A stretch of DNA of 64,000 nt from Trichobilharzia regenti (taxonomy: Eukaryota; Platyhelminthes; Trematoda; Strigeidida; Schistosomatidae). A program made the translations under genes and the position numbers. Positions 1-11,700 of this stretch are shown here, in pieces. The DNA is taken from NCBI GenBank assembly GCA_944472135.2, contig OX235266.1:14115925-14179924 (forward strand). Reading direction: 5' to 3'. The notes beneath the pieces were generated by a model that was given only the letters and a program-made list of their open reading frames with translations, was not told the DNA's origin and made no database searches. The number at the start of each line of letters is the position of its first letter. Within the stretch, counting starts at the first letter, position 1.

Positions 1-507
1 GCAACCTGTCAAGTCACAACACCAGGTATGCGGAAATATCTTGATCTTCAGATGAACGGTCATGATGCACGTCTGCAGCTAGATACCGCCTCTGATATTA
101 CTGTTATATCAAAGAAACTTTGGAATAATATTGGCAGACCACCTATCACCAATACTTCCCAGTCTCTTGTCAGCGCCTGTGGTGGGCAGCTCAAACTTAT
201 TGGTGAACTCAAATGTTCTGTTTCCTTCCGCAATACCAAATTCACAGGAATTTGCTACGTCACCAAGAGTGATTTAAATCTTTTGGGACTTGATTGGTTC
301 GATCGTTTGCATCTGGCTGATGTCCCACTAAATTCGCTATGCAATGCAGTCAAGAAGCATAAAATGTCAGACAATTCCGGACGAAGCCGAAGCCGCAAAC
401 TCAACAGGCAGACGAAACGACAGACGTCAACAACAAGCTCAAAGGTTCCAGATAAACCCCCAGGTAAACATCCTACTAATCATCAATCTTCTCAAAAGGG
501 GAGGTGA
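1..507 (+). CDS. LTR retrotransposon protease fragment, open at the window start
   Basis: The frame is open from base 1 and ends at the TGA of 505-507. About 10 to 40 residues after the first Met comes a retropepsin-type aspartic protease signature: a hydrophobic strand, then D-T-A-S with a following I-T-V-I-S, and further on L-L-G-L-D-W, the usual second half of the fold. Retropepsins of Gypsy-type elements cut the Gag-Pol polyprotein. Here no reverse transcriptase, RNase H or integrase core follows. The protease passes straight into a basic, Ser/Arg/Gln-rich tail that ends at the polypurine tract. I infer a large internal deletion that joined protease to the end of pol, so this copy is non-autonomous. 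The family (Boudicca, Saci or other) cannot be told by eye. Confidence 0.75.
   Translation, partial: ATCQVTTPGMRKYLDLQMNGHDARLQLDTASDITVISKKLWNNIGRPPITNTSQSLVSACGGQLKLIGELKCSVSFRNTKFTGICYVTKSDLNLLGLDWFDRLHLADVPLNSLCNAVKKHKMSDNSGRSRSRKLNRQTKRQTSTTSSKVPDKPPGKHPTNHQSSQKGR
494..504 (+). other. Polypurine tract of the LTR element
   Basis: An uninterrupted purine run (AAAAGGGGAGG) lies immediately before the TGATATG that begins the LTR. This is the normal primer site for plus-strand DNA synthesis and fixes the LTR boundary. Confidence 0.7.
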
Positions 508-963
508 TATGTATCCACATATATATATATATTTATGTATGTGTGTGTGTATCTTGGTCTCTCTTTCCGTTTGCTCGCTTAGTCTGTGACCATTTCACTT
601 TGATGAACCTGTCTCCTTCAAGAATGTATATTCTCCTTATATGATATATAATATATTGTTGACAGTCCGTTGCTTGGTGACATATATCCATATATGGTGG
701 TTGTTGACATGTCTGCTATATTTTGATATATATATATATTTCGTTCTCACAAGTTGTGTGACTTACATTTACACTTACCACTTTGGTGTGATACCACTTA
801 TTGCTTCTCCTTGTGTTTGGAAATAGAAGTATCATCGCAAACCTAGTGGTCTTCTGATTTCCGCCTTCTTGCGTCAGGACTATTAAATTCTCGACCAGTA
901 CATAACAATAATTTAGCGACGAGTACATATTAGTATAAGAGTAAATGTCATAACAACGTATCA
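505..963 (+). repeat. 3' long terminal repeat
   Basis: The repeat begins with TGATATG right after the polypurine tract and plausibly ends at CGTATCA (957-963), an imperfect inverted match to the start. It contains (TA)n and (GT)n stretches. The pol stop codon TGA is made of the first three bases of the LTR. The right boundary is uncertain, because no second LTR lies in the window to compare. Confidence 0.5.
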
Positions 964-2440
964 TTTTGTAACTCCTGATAGTTTTCTATCTTCCTCTAAA
1001 CAGCGAACGATGAGACGATGACTGCTCGATTGACGAAAAATTTGGAGGAGTTAGGTTCGAACAAACAACCATGAATTCATCGTTCATTATTCAACTACAT
1101 TGGTAGCAATTATTTTAAAATTCTTTCCGTAGACATACTTAATAACGACTTCAGCGAAGGGAATTAATGTTGGTACCATCTGTTTTGCGAAAGCTTTTTT
1201 TTCGGTCTATTCAAAAACACATTTACAGAAGATATGCGGGAAGGATCTAAATAACAATTGGAACGATGGCGTGCTTTTTTGTAATATCTAAGCTTAACCA
1301 TGTTGGATAAACTACAGAATTTATAGTGTTTTCTATGAAAATGTAGTTTTGCTAGAATAAGTCGTTTTCTCCTGCGCAGTCAGTCTATAAGGGATCAAGG
1401 AATACAAATGATAGGAGTAAGTGTCGACTTCGTAAAGCCTTCAGACAGATAAGATATATCTGAATATATTGGTGCTGAAGTGAAAATCCCTAAGGAATAT
1501 GTAAACGATAGCCCGGTCATAAGTATGATCCAGAATTCCGAAAAAGAGTGGCGTGCTGGCTTATAGAAGTCTTACGAATCTAGGTGAGGCCCACGAAATT
1601 GTACACTGAGAATGCTACAGGCAGAAGCATTGTGCGCTATTTAGATCTAGATAATCGTTGTTGTTTAGTAATATGAAGATCTAGACCCATGACGGGATTT
1701 GAAGTTGTCAAAATGTATGCTGCCGTCCTACGGAATGAGGCGATTCATATTTGTGGTCGCTGTCATAACTGGTGATCAGCATGCACCACTCTCTCTCCTT
1801 TTATGATGTTAAGTTCTGTTCTGTTAAGTTCAGGCATCCATGCCATTCGGCACGCTTTGTGTTATGTTCGGCTATTCATGCGCGACCACCGTCAAGTTGA
1901 GCAATCCTCCTCACACTTCGGTTTGAGTCCCAAAATATGTTTCATATCCTGGACGATCTATTCGGTGTTTTGATTTTCCCTTGGTCTACTCGGGACAAAT
2001 ACTATGGGGGTTGTTTGCATAAAATCTTCCACTAGTTTGCATCATGCCATCTGTGAACGTCAACACGCCCTTATCCCCTAAGAAGATTACTTCGAGGTTT
2101 CCTCTGTCGTAGAACACACTACGCGTTAATAGCTTTCTAATAGGTCATAAGACACTGAGATAAGTTGTGGCATAATTGGCATTATTTTCCTTATGAATAC
2201 ACATATGTATATAAACAGGTTGTTGCAGAGTGCCAGGGAGTTACATTCTCTCCCGTCTTACTCTCCTGACAACTTATTAATATAATAATTATTATTACTA
2301 TTATTATTACCGACATATATATATATATTATTCTTCAAACTTAATCAGCTGACTATTGTTACGCTTTCCTCCTTCCGTTTCTGTCTCTTAGTCTGAATAA
2401 CTTCACTAATTATATATGTTATTAGCATTATTATTATTAC
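964..2440. other. No gene recognised upstream of pyridoxal kinase
   Basis: About 1.5 kb without a convincing exon or known repeat. A short (TTA)n/(TA)n tract lies at 2280-2330. The promoter of the pyridoxal kinase gene should lie between here and 3058, but no clear TATA or initiator element stands out. Confidence 0.4.
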
Positions 2441-2710
2441 TATCTCTTTTCTCTTGTCTACGATACCGGAGGACTAACTGGCGAAAGGATCAACTCCAAT
2501 CACAGTAGTAACAGTCTTAACACACCTCATACTACAAACCACATATAATTAATCCCAGCACTACTCCCTTTGGAGTCAACCAGAGCTACGACAGTCGAGT
2601 GGCGTGACAAGCTACCCAGAAGTTTACCGAAGATCAGGAACCTATACCTTACAATCAAGAAGCGAGCACAAAGAAATCAAATTGGTTTATACTAGCTCGT
2701 AGAAACGATA
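2441..2710 (+). repeat. CR1-like LINE (D1) 3' tail, solo copy
   Basis: About 260 bp are closely similar to 4390-4665, the non-coding tail after the CR1-like ORF at 3732-4247. Shared landmarks are a (TTA)n start, the stretch ending in actacaaaccacat, and an end near gtttatactagctcgta. It is a severely 5'-truncated insertion of the same family. Confidence 0.65.
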
Positions 2711-3057
2711 CTGGATCTAAGTAAATTGATTAAGTTGAAGGTGCCTAATCTTGTTCCTTCCGGTTGTTTGTGGACGACTAAGAGGTCAACATACAAGAGA
2801 CTTACATCTCCCGTGAATCGCTATGATTGTATATGTATATATTCATCACAACTACACTCTTCAACCCAATGGAAGCTAGTTCTTTAACAAAGATTTCGAT
2901 TAATTGCTATAGGTCATTCCACTGAACTATGAGCGTAGTATCTACTAAATGCATTTTCCAGTGTTCACTCAGAGATTAACTATACCGCGGATGAAAAACC
3001 AGTATTGAATTTATCATTTGCACAATAAGTAATTCTCTCAAGAAATAACCGCTGTTT

Positions 3058-3156
3058 ATGAACGTGAACGGAGTCAGCTGTTTACGCGCTCTTTGCATCC
3101 AAAGTCATGTAGTTCATGGGTATGTTGGAAACAAAAGTGCTGTTTTACCATTACAA
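3058..3156 (+). CDS. PDXK: Pyridoxal kinase exon 1
   Basis: Residues 1-33. The start is the first ATG after an in-frame TAA at 3046-3048. The exon encodes the N-terminal strand and the Gly-rich [11 protein letters not shown] motif, which contacts the pyridoxal substrate in characterised kinases. It ends in phase 0 at a GTGAGT donor. The following intron (3157-3190) is only 34 bp. Confidence 0.93.
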
Positions 3157-5676
3157 GTGAGTTTTTAAATATTATGCTAATGTTTTAAAGCTCTTAGGGA
3201 TAGAAGTTGACTTTATCAACTCAGTTCAGTTATCGAACCACACAGGTAGGTTCATTTTCACCTGCTTGATGATACAATTATATTGTAAATAGGGTACGAA
3301 AATGTCAGGGGCCAAGTTTTAGATGCTAATGATTTGAAAGAATTGTACCTGGGATTAAAAACAAATGGTCTTCACAGATATACTCATGTCCTCACAGGTA
3401 TGAAAATTATACTCACTTTTAACTTTTCAGGATACGTTGGCTCACCGAGTTTTTTGGAAGGCGTAGCATACATTGTATCTGATTTAAAAAACGAAAACCC
3501 AGGCTTAAAATTTTGTAAGTGAGAAAATTTTTGGTAATGTTTATTCATTAGATTGCGATCCTGTTCTAGGTGATCGGGGAAAACTTGTGAGTTTTTCTTA
3601 CTGGTCATTTTAATTAAACATTTCTGAAATCATTGAGCTCTGTTTTAAAATCTTTACACTGGAGAGACTGTATACTCTGAATTATTTTCTTAAGAAGCAA
3701 CGTCGCCAAAGCCTACGCAACTTTACACTTTATGCATAGGCAGCTGGGAGCTCTTACTCCCGAACTGTTCTTAAGGTTATATGTGAGGCCACACCTTGAG
3801 GTGCATAATATCATTGTTCCTCCGCTACTCAAAAGAGATGCTAACATTCTAGAAAGTGTCCAGAGACAAGCGACAAAATGGGTGATCGGCCTCCGCAACA
3901 AATCATACGAGGAAAGACTAAAGAAATTAGGTCTTTTCACACTTAGTTACCGTAGGCACAGGGGAGATCTCATCACCGTCTACCAGATCTTAAATGACCA
4001 GGCCCACCCAAATAAAAGCATCCTGCCATTAAGTGATTATAGGCTTCCACGAGGTAACCCGCTAAGGATAGCACACCAGAGACCAAAGACTCGAGTGCGA
4101 TCACATTTCTTTTCTCTTCGAGTTTGCCGTTTCTGGAACGCTTTACCGGTGGCTGTGACTACAGCGCCATCTGTGGAGATTTTTAGGCGGAAGCTGGACA
4201 ATCATGCAGAAATGCAAGGTTTGTGTCTCAATGGCTTATCCTCATAAAACTTGAAACCACACTGTCAATGGATCAGCGTACAAACTAAATCCCCACGACC
4301 TATTCTGCCTTCTCTCACTCTATCTTTTCCTTAGGTCACCTTTATTATTCCACTTATCTCAACCCATATTATCTACACTACAACCTATTATTATTATTAT
4401 TATGCTTTCATGACTACACCGAATGACCAACGGGAGTTAGGTCAAACTCCATTCACGGCAGCAACACAGTCTTAACATACTGCATACTACAAACCACATC
4501 TTGACCAATCCCCGCACCACTCCTCTTGGAGTCTACCAGAGCTAAAGCAGTCGAGTGGCGGGACTTACTACGCAGAAGCTCACCGAAGATCTGGAACCTC
4601 TACCTCACAATCAAGAAGCGAGCTCGAAGAAATCACTGGTTTATACTAGCTCGTAATCAGGATATTGGATATTGGATAGAAACAGCTGTTGACGTTTCAA
4701 AGTAAATGTCAGTGTTTTCACGGTAATATCGAAGCGGATTACAAATTGTGGCTATGCATCATTACCGGAATTTCAAATAAACTGATGCATCCAAGTTACA
4801 CTTGTGTTTCTTTTAAAGTCACTGGAGTAACAAGTATAAATTGTGTGTATGTTTTAGACTTACAATTTACTCGCATTATTCAGGCAGAATTCACACGTGA
4901 TAATAACTGATAATCCCTTAGGTTCTGTGTTTTTGATAATTCTGGTGTTCTCTACCACTGGCAAAATTTAAATATACAGGTTTAAAAGGTTTTTACTGGG
5001 CGCCTGCTATGAAGACTTTTGTCTCTGTGTATCATTTATTAAAAATCCTTTCAACTTTGCGTAGAATTCTCACCAAATATGACAGTCTAAGCCTGATTGT
5101 CTTTTTTTTATTACAAGTTATAGGTTCACTTTAAAAGACTTTGCTATATATATGCGAGATCATACATAACAATCTGTAACCAAATAGTCGGTAAGCTTTT
5201 CATTATCGATCTGGGTAATGGTTCCAGCACTGCCTATCCTTCTGAACCTAACAGTGAGTAGCACCAATAGGTCACTCATGTTCATCCGCTGGAAAATGGC
5301 TGTAGTAATGAGAATAAATAAGTCCTTATTTGGCAGTAGTGTAATCAGGAGTATCCCACACTAGCAAATTTCAGTGTGTAGGGTAGGCATGTTTCTTTCC
5401 ACACTTATTTTATTTCTGTTTACTTTTTGCACATTGTCTCTTCCTAATTACTCACTCAATGCTTTTAATACCCCCATAGTATGTTCCACCGGAGCTCATC
5501 GACATCTATCGGGAAAGAATACTTCCATTAGCAGATGTTCTTTTACCAAATCAATTTGAAGCAGAGTAAGTATTTGATCTCTTGTTTTCCTTACGTAATA
5601 ACTGATTGGTTGTAGTTGGTAGCCCATGATGTGTTTAAGTCTATAAAGTTATTCGCGGTGTATTAAGAAGAAGAAA

Positions 5677-5733
<57 letters not shown>

Positions 5734-8700
5734 TTAGCCATTTAGGTATGGCTAAGTTAAACTTTAGGCACCACTACCTACCAATGGAATGCGACCGCAT
5801 CAATAACCTTGAAAAACTCACTGAGCAGATTAGTGAAACCTGGCAAATGATGTTGTTATCAACAATAAAATATGCTCATAGAAGTGTTATGCCATTAAAT
5901 GGGATATCAGGCAAGTTACAGCTTGGAAAAGATTAAGTTACGCTTTAATCCAAGGGCGAGTTAGAGTTAGGTTAACCTAATAAAGCCAACATTAGGGTTG
6001 GTTCGAGTTAGATTACAGTTAGTTTAGGGATATATTTTCACGTTAGGGTTAGGTTCCTGAAAGATTAGGATTATTGTTAGCGTAAGAAGACCTAAATAAT
6101 TACATGCATAGAATGTGGTTAAATCACTCTGCTGATATATCTATAAGAATAGAACATGTGTACTGTGGTAGAGTATAATTCCATTGTGGGTAAAATTTAT
6201 TTTGATAAAGTCTCATAGTGTTATACAGTAATGTTCACTGAGCAATACATTGTGCTCGAGACGTCACCAGTAAATATTACTGTATAACACTGAAACTTTA
6301 TCAAAATAAATTTTACCCACAATGCAGATGTTTTTATTACCATATGTGAAAGGAAGGTATCCTCTGTAACACTTTCCTACAATTTTTATGCATTATTTCA
6401 TAAATATATGTATGTATTCCATACACAAAAATGTCTCCTTGAAGTGATTGGTGCGTTCGGGGTCATTCGCTGATTGGTAGTTAGTGGTGCTTAAAGTTTA
6501 ACTTTGCCACCTAAATATACCCATACATTTTTATTACCAAGTATGCGTCATTGTAATATCGATAAACGACCTGGTACGACTGAGGGTTAGAAAACTTCAG
6601 TCTTCCTCTCAAAATGCCCTCATGTTGCCATGCTGTCATAGCCTCTGCCAGATAATTTCCATACACTGCCTTCACTTGTCGAGCAGAGATGTTTCTCACA
6701 AAAGTCAAAGCCATAATTTAGTTATTATAGGACTAGATTATGCAATACATACATCTAACTTGAGGTAACGTCATAGGTGCAGTTACTGCCTTACATCTCA
6801 AGGAAGCGCTTTATTTATCTATGCGCAAGTGAGTGCACCGTAACCATTGGTGTCAAATGCTTGCAAAAAAATAACTCAAATAATGAATATATATATATAT
6901 ATTATATTACATCACATCCCGGCATCGGTGGTTCACCGGTAGATTGCTCGCCAACCGCACACAATGTCTAGGACACGATTCCCGGCCGATACACTCCTCA
7001 ACTCCTCTCTAGGCTGATATTAAGCCTGGTAAAGAGGGAAGGTTGGGTGGGAGGTTAGCAACTCTAAGCTGTGAACAAAAAAGACACCACTGCTACTGAA
7101 ATTTCACACTTGAAGGTCTATCTATGTTTCACTGGGAACTCAAAGAAATGAGAAAAAGTAGTCCAGCGTCATTATGCGTCTGCATATTAAAAGTGTTAGC
7201 GAACTGTTGACTGCTAATCAGACAATAACACAAGCCGTCGAGTATCAAACTTGACTCTCATATTCTGAGACTTGCACATGTTCGAGAATAGTAACTTACA
7301 TTATCTGAATTACCGTATATATATATATAAATTTCTAAATACTTGAGGTAAATTGGAAACTTTCAGTAGTACAGAGTGTCCCAAATCCTTATCAACCTTA
7401 TTCAAAGGTTATATAGTGATGATATTTACCGAACTCTCCATAGTAGGAAAGCTCAATGAAGACGGGAGTAGGACAAAGTTACCTACTCTCACGGACGATA
7501 TTCGTGATTGTAGTGGACTGGATCACTTGGCACACCTTGGGGAGCGAGTTGACAGGAATATGCTGATCCGAGGAAGAGACTCTAGCAGGTCTGGACTTTG
7601 CCGAAGATTTATATCTAATGTCACATAAACTCGGAGATCTGCAAGCGAAGACCAACGGGACAGCAGAAAAGACTGGACTTAAAGTTAACATAGAGACGAT
7701 AGAGGTGATAAAGATGCCTAATCATCAACGACAAAGACAACAGGCATCAATCACCATAATTTAAAAGAAATTTTAGGGAAATCATCTCTTTCACTTATCT
7801 AGTTGGGTGGCACCGGTTTAACTACAGTTGGTGGTGGCACGGATGTGTATATCAAAGGCACAATCAGAAAACTGTAAAAGAGACCTTCATTGATCTGAGA
7901 TCAGCTTTTGGAAATCTGCTGCACTCAGCTTAAACAACAATATTCCGATTTTCAAATTTAACATCGAATCATTTGTTGTATGTATGGTTCCGAGACGGCG
8001 CATCATCAAGACGCTCCCAACAGGTGACTGTCGACTTTTATCAACACATATCTTCCCTTTATACTGAAGATCAGATGGCCACTCAGAAAGAATTATCAAC
8101 AAGGTACTCTGTCAGACGACGAACCAACCAATATGTTGGGGAAAATGCTGGTGGGTTGAGCACATTTTAAGGAGACTGTTGAATGACACTGCGTGTTAGT
8201 GAAAACCCTCAAATGGAACCCGAATGGGATAATAAGGTGAGCAATATTTAGGTTAGGCATCAGTCGAGTGCTAGGTAAGGAGGGGAAATAAATCGACGAG
8301 GCTGTGAAATTACATCGAGTGAGATGGTTAGGACATGTGTTACGCATGTCTCGCCTAGTCATCTCCTTCCTCGACTAACGAGCAATGTTGGCTGACATAG
8401 GGTCAGGCTGGAAAACAGCTAATCAGAGGCGGTCAAACCAAAACATGGTTTCACCAGTCAATGAAATCCACAACAGTTAGTCTAAGGCACGTAGAAAGGT
8501 GTAGACTCCCTGACTGTTTGGGAACTTCGGGACGATAAAAACCAATGGCTGCAGACAATTGGTGGTATGGCTGAAACTCATCGTCCTCAATGGCTGGTGC
8601 AGATGCATCCACTCCTTGTGACTTTTGATTTCCAATGAGACTCTATCGTTCTTCGTTATCACTATTACTTTGTCTCACACCTCTGTTTACTGTCCCTATG

Positions 8701-11700
8701 ATGCATTTCTTCTGCTTTCTTCTCTCTAAGGATAAATCATTGAGTCACCTAAAATGTACTGTAAAGAACAGACTGAAGTGAAGATGTACTTGTTTTTTTC
8801 CTTCACATTCGCCAGTGGAACATAAGGCCTCAAGCTAGTGGCTTAAAGTTTCTGTAGCAGTGTTTATTTTTACAGGATGGGGTTGCTAGCCACCTCATGC
8901 CCAACCTTTCCTCTTTACCAGCATTATTCCTGGCTAATCAAGGTAAAGGAGTGCCCTGTCGACTGGGGAGATCGAACTTCGGACCATGTGCATGGTCGGC
9001 GAGCGTCCTAACCGCTTTGCAACCGACGCGCACCGAAAGGGGTTCGAACCCAGGTTATTGCTGGTTACAAGGTGAGCTCGTATAAGATAAAGCCACTGAG
9101 ACCCTGGTGGGCATCGATCCCAGGCGCCTTATGTTCCACCCGTAATCTAAGGGGATGATAATAATAACAGTACGGAGTTCTAAATATAAGTATATCCTAC
9201 TATGTCCACAAACAAGTGATATTAATTTCCTCATCTCATGTTCTTCTTTTTGTTTTCACTGTGCTTTTTCTTTTCTCTCTCAAAAGGTTACTTAGTGGTA
9301 TGCAAATTACAGATGAACAATCAGCGTTAAATTGTATTGCACATTTACATAAACAATATAATATTCCTACTGTAGTTATATCGAGTACAAATTTAACAAA
9401 ATTCCCTCAAGTAATGTATGGTTATGGAAGTCGTTTAAAAAGCTCAGTCAACACTCCAAATGATAATAATCACACCAGTAATACTAATAATAATCTATCC
9501 GATCAAACAAATGGTTCACATGTATGCATCAATCAAGGTAACTGTGATATTAGCTCACTTTTTTTTAAATGTGAGACGTGATTTTTCTTTCTTTCTCACT
9601 TATAATAAGGTTAAACGTTTTTTTTGTATGGAGGATTTAATCATGAGCTGACATCAGTTAGAGAACCACTAGAAAACCTGGGAGTACTGGACGTTTTTAA
9701 TATAAAAGTGTGTTCAAATCACGTCCGATGGCTTAATGCTTTTTATTAGAAATAAATCGTAACTTAGACATTGTGTGAACAATCTTCATTAGTATTTTGG
9801 TGGTAATCTGTATGTTGTGTATGTCGTGTAAGGGCTTATGGGGAATTGTCATCTGAATTGGTAGCGACCAGTGGTGTCCGACAGGGATGTCCACTTTCCC
9901 CATTTCTGTTTAACTTCATCATAGATATGCTAATGGAAGTATCCTTAACTGAACGTAGTGACTTAGGAATCGACTTGTTACCAGGGAATAATCTTATGGA
10001 CTTAGAATATGCAGATGACATAGTCCTGTTAGGGGAGGATGCTGACAAAATGCAGAGTTTTCTGAACACCTTGAGCAGCAATCTCCGTATGTTTGGCATG
10101 CGATTCGCCCCTACAAAATGTAAGATGCTGCTACAGGACTGGACCACGTCAACCCCTAACTTAGTGATATGGAGTGAAGTGAGAACATGTTGACCACTTC
10201 ACCTACTTGGGAAGTTGTATTAGCACCAACGGACTGATTGGCGATGAAATCTCAGCACGGATCCGAAAAGCTCGAGCTGCTTTCGCTGATTTACACCATC
10301 TCTGGCGTAGGCGTGACATCCAGTTATCAACCAAGGGACGTGTATACTGCTCAGCAGTTCGCTCCGTCCTTCTCTATGGCTCTGAAACATGGCCAATACG
10401 CGTTGAAGACATGAAAAGGTTGACTGCTTTCGATCATAGATGTCTGCGATCTCTGTCTCACGTTAGGTGGTTTCACAAGGTAAGTAATGCTGACGTTAGG
10501 CGTAGGGTGTTGGGTAAAGAGGGAAAATCAATCGACGAGGCTATAAAGTTACATAGACTGAGATGGCTAGGTCACGTGCTGTGCATGCCTAACCATCGCC
10601 TCCCCCGACGGGCATTACTAGCTGATATAGGTGCAGGTTGGAAAAGAGCCAGTGGTGGCCAAACAAAAACATGGCCTCATCAATCCATGAAATCCTTGAC
10701 AGTTAAACTTAGTCAGGTAGGGAGATGCAGACTCCCGGGTTAGGGCTCTCGGGACTCTAGGAATCAATGGCTGGAGACAATAGGTGTGACATGGTTCAAA
10801 ATCGTTGTCAATGGCTAGCGCAGATGTATTCAGCCTCTGTAATCTTTCATATTCCTTTCTACCATTACCCATTCTGTTTCACTCTTATATTTGTCAAACT
10901 CTATTGATTCTCTTCACTCATCTTCTTGTCTACCCCTGTGTGCTATTTTGGAACGTGGCAACTCGAACTGCTGCACTTCGGTGCCAAGTTCTATGTTGAA
11001 TCCAGACAGACAGACAATCTGATGTTGGCTTGAGCTGCAATCTACGAATGTTTGGCATGCGAGCGATTCGATCCCGCCAAATGCAAGATGATGACACAGG
11101 ACTGGACTACACCGACTCCTAGATTAGAAATAGGGAGTAAAGTGGTAGAGCACGTTGTCCGCTTCACTTATTTGGGAAGTACCATCAGCCAATGCCAACG
11201 AGTTGATCTCTGACGAAATCTCAGCTGAGTACGGATACAGAGGGCTAGTTTCGCATATGCCAGTTTACACCGTCTCTGGCGTAGACGAGATATCCGACTA
11301 TCGACCAAAGGGCGGGTGTACTGCTCATCAGTCCGCCCCGTCCTCCTTTATGGCTAGGTGTGAGACCTGGCCATTGAGAGTGGAAGACATGAAAAGACCA
11401 GCTAGCTGTCTTTGATCATAGATGCCTGCGTTCTATCTCCCGTGTGAAGTGGTATAATAAGGTGAGCAATATTGAGATTAGGCTTCGGTCGAGTTCTAGG
11501 TAAGGAGGGGAAATAAATCGACGAGGCTGTGAAATTACATCGACTGAGATGGTTAGCTGGAAAAGAGCTAGCGGCGGTCAAACCAAAACATGGAACCAGT
11601 CAATGGAATCCACAACAGTTAGTTTAATCCAGCTAGCCACGTAGGGAGGTGTAGACTTCTTGACTGGTTGGGGTCCTCGGGACGGTAAAAACCAATGACA

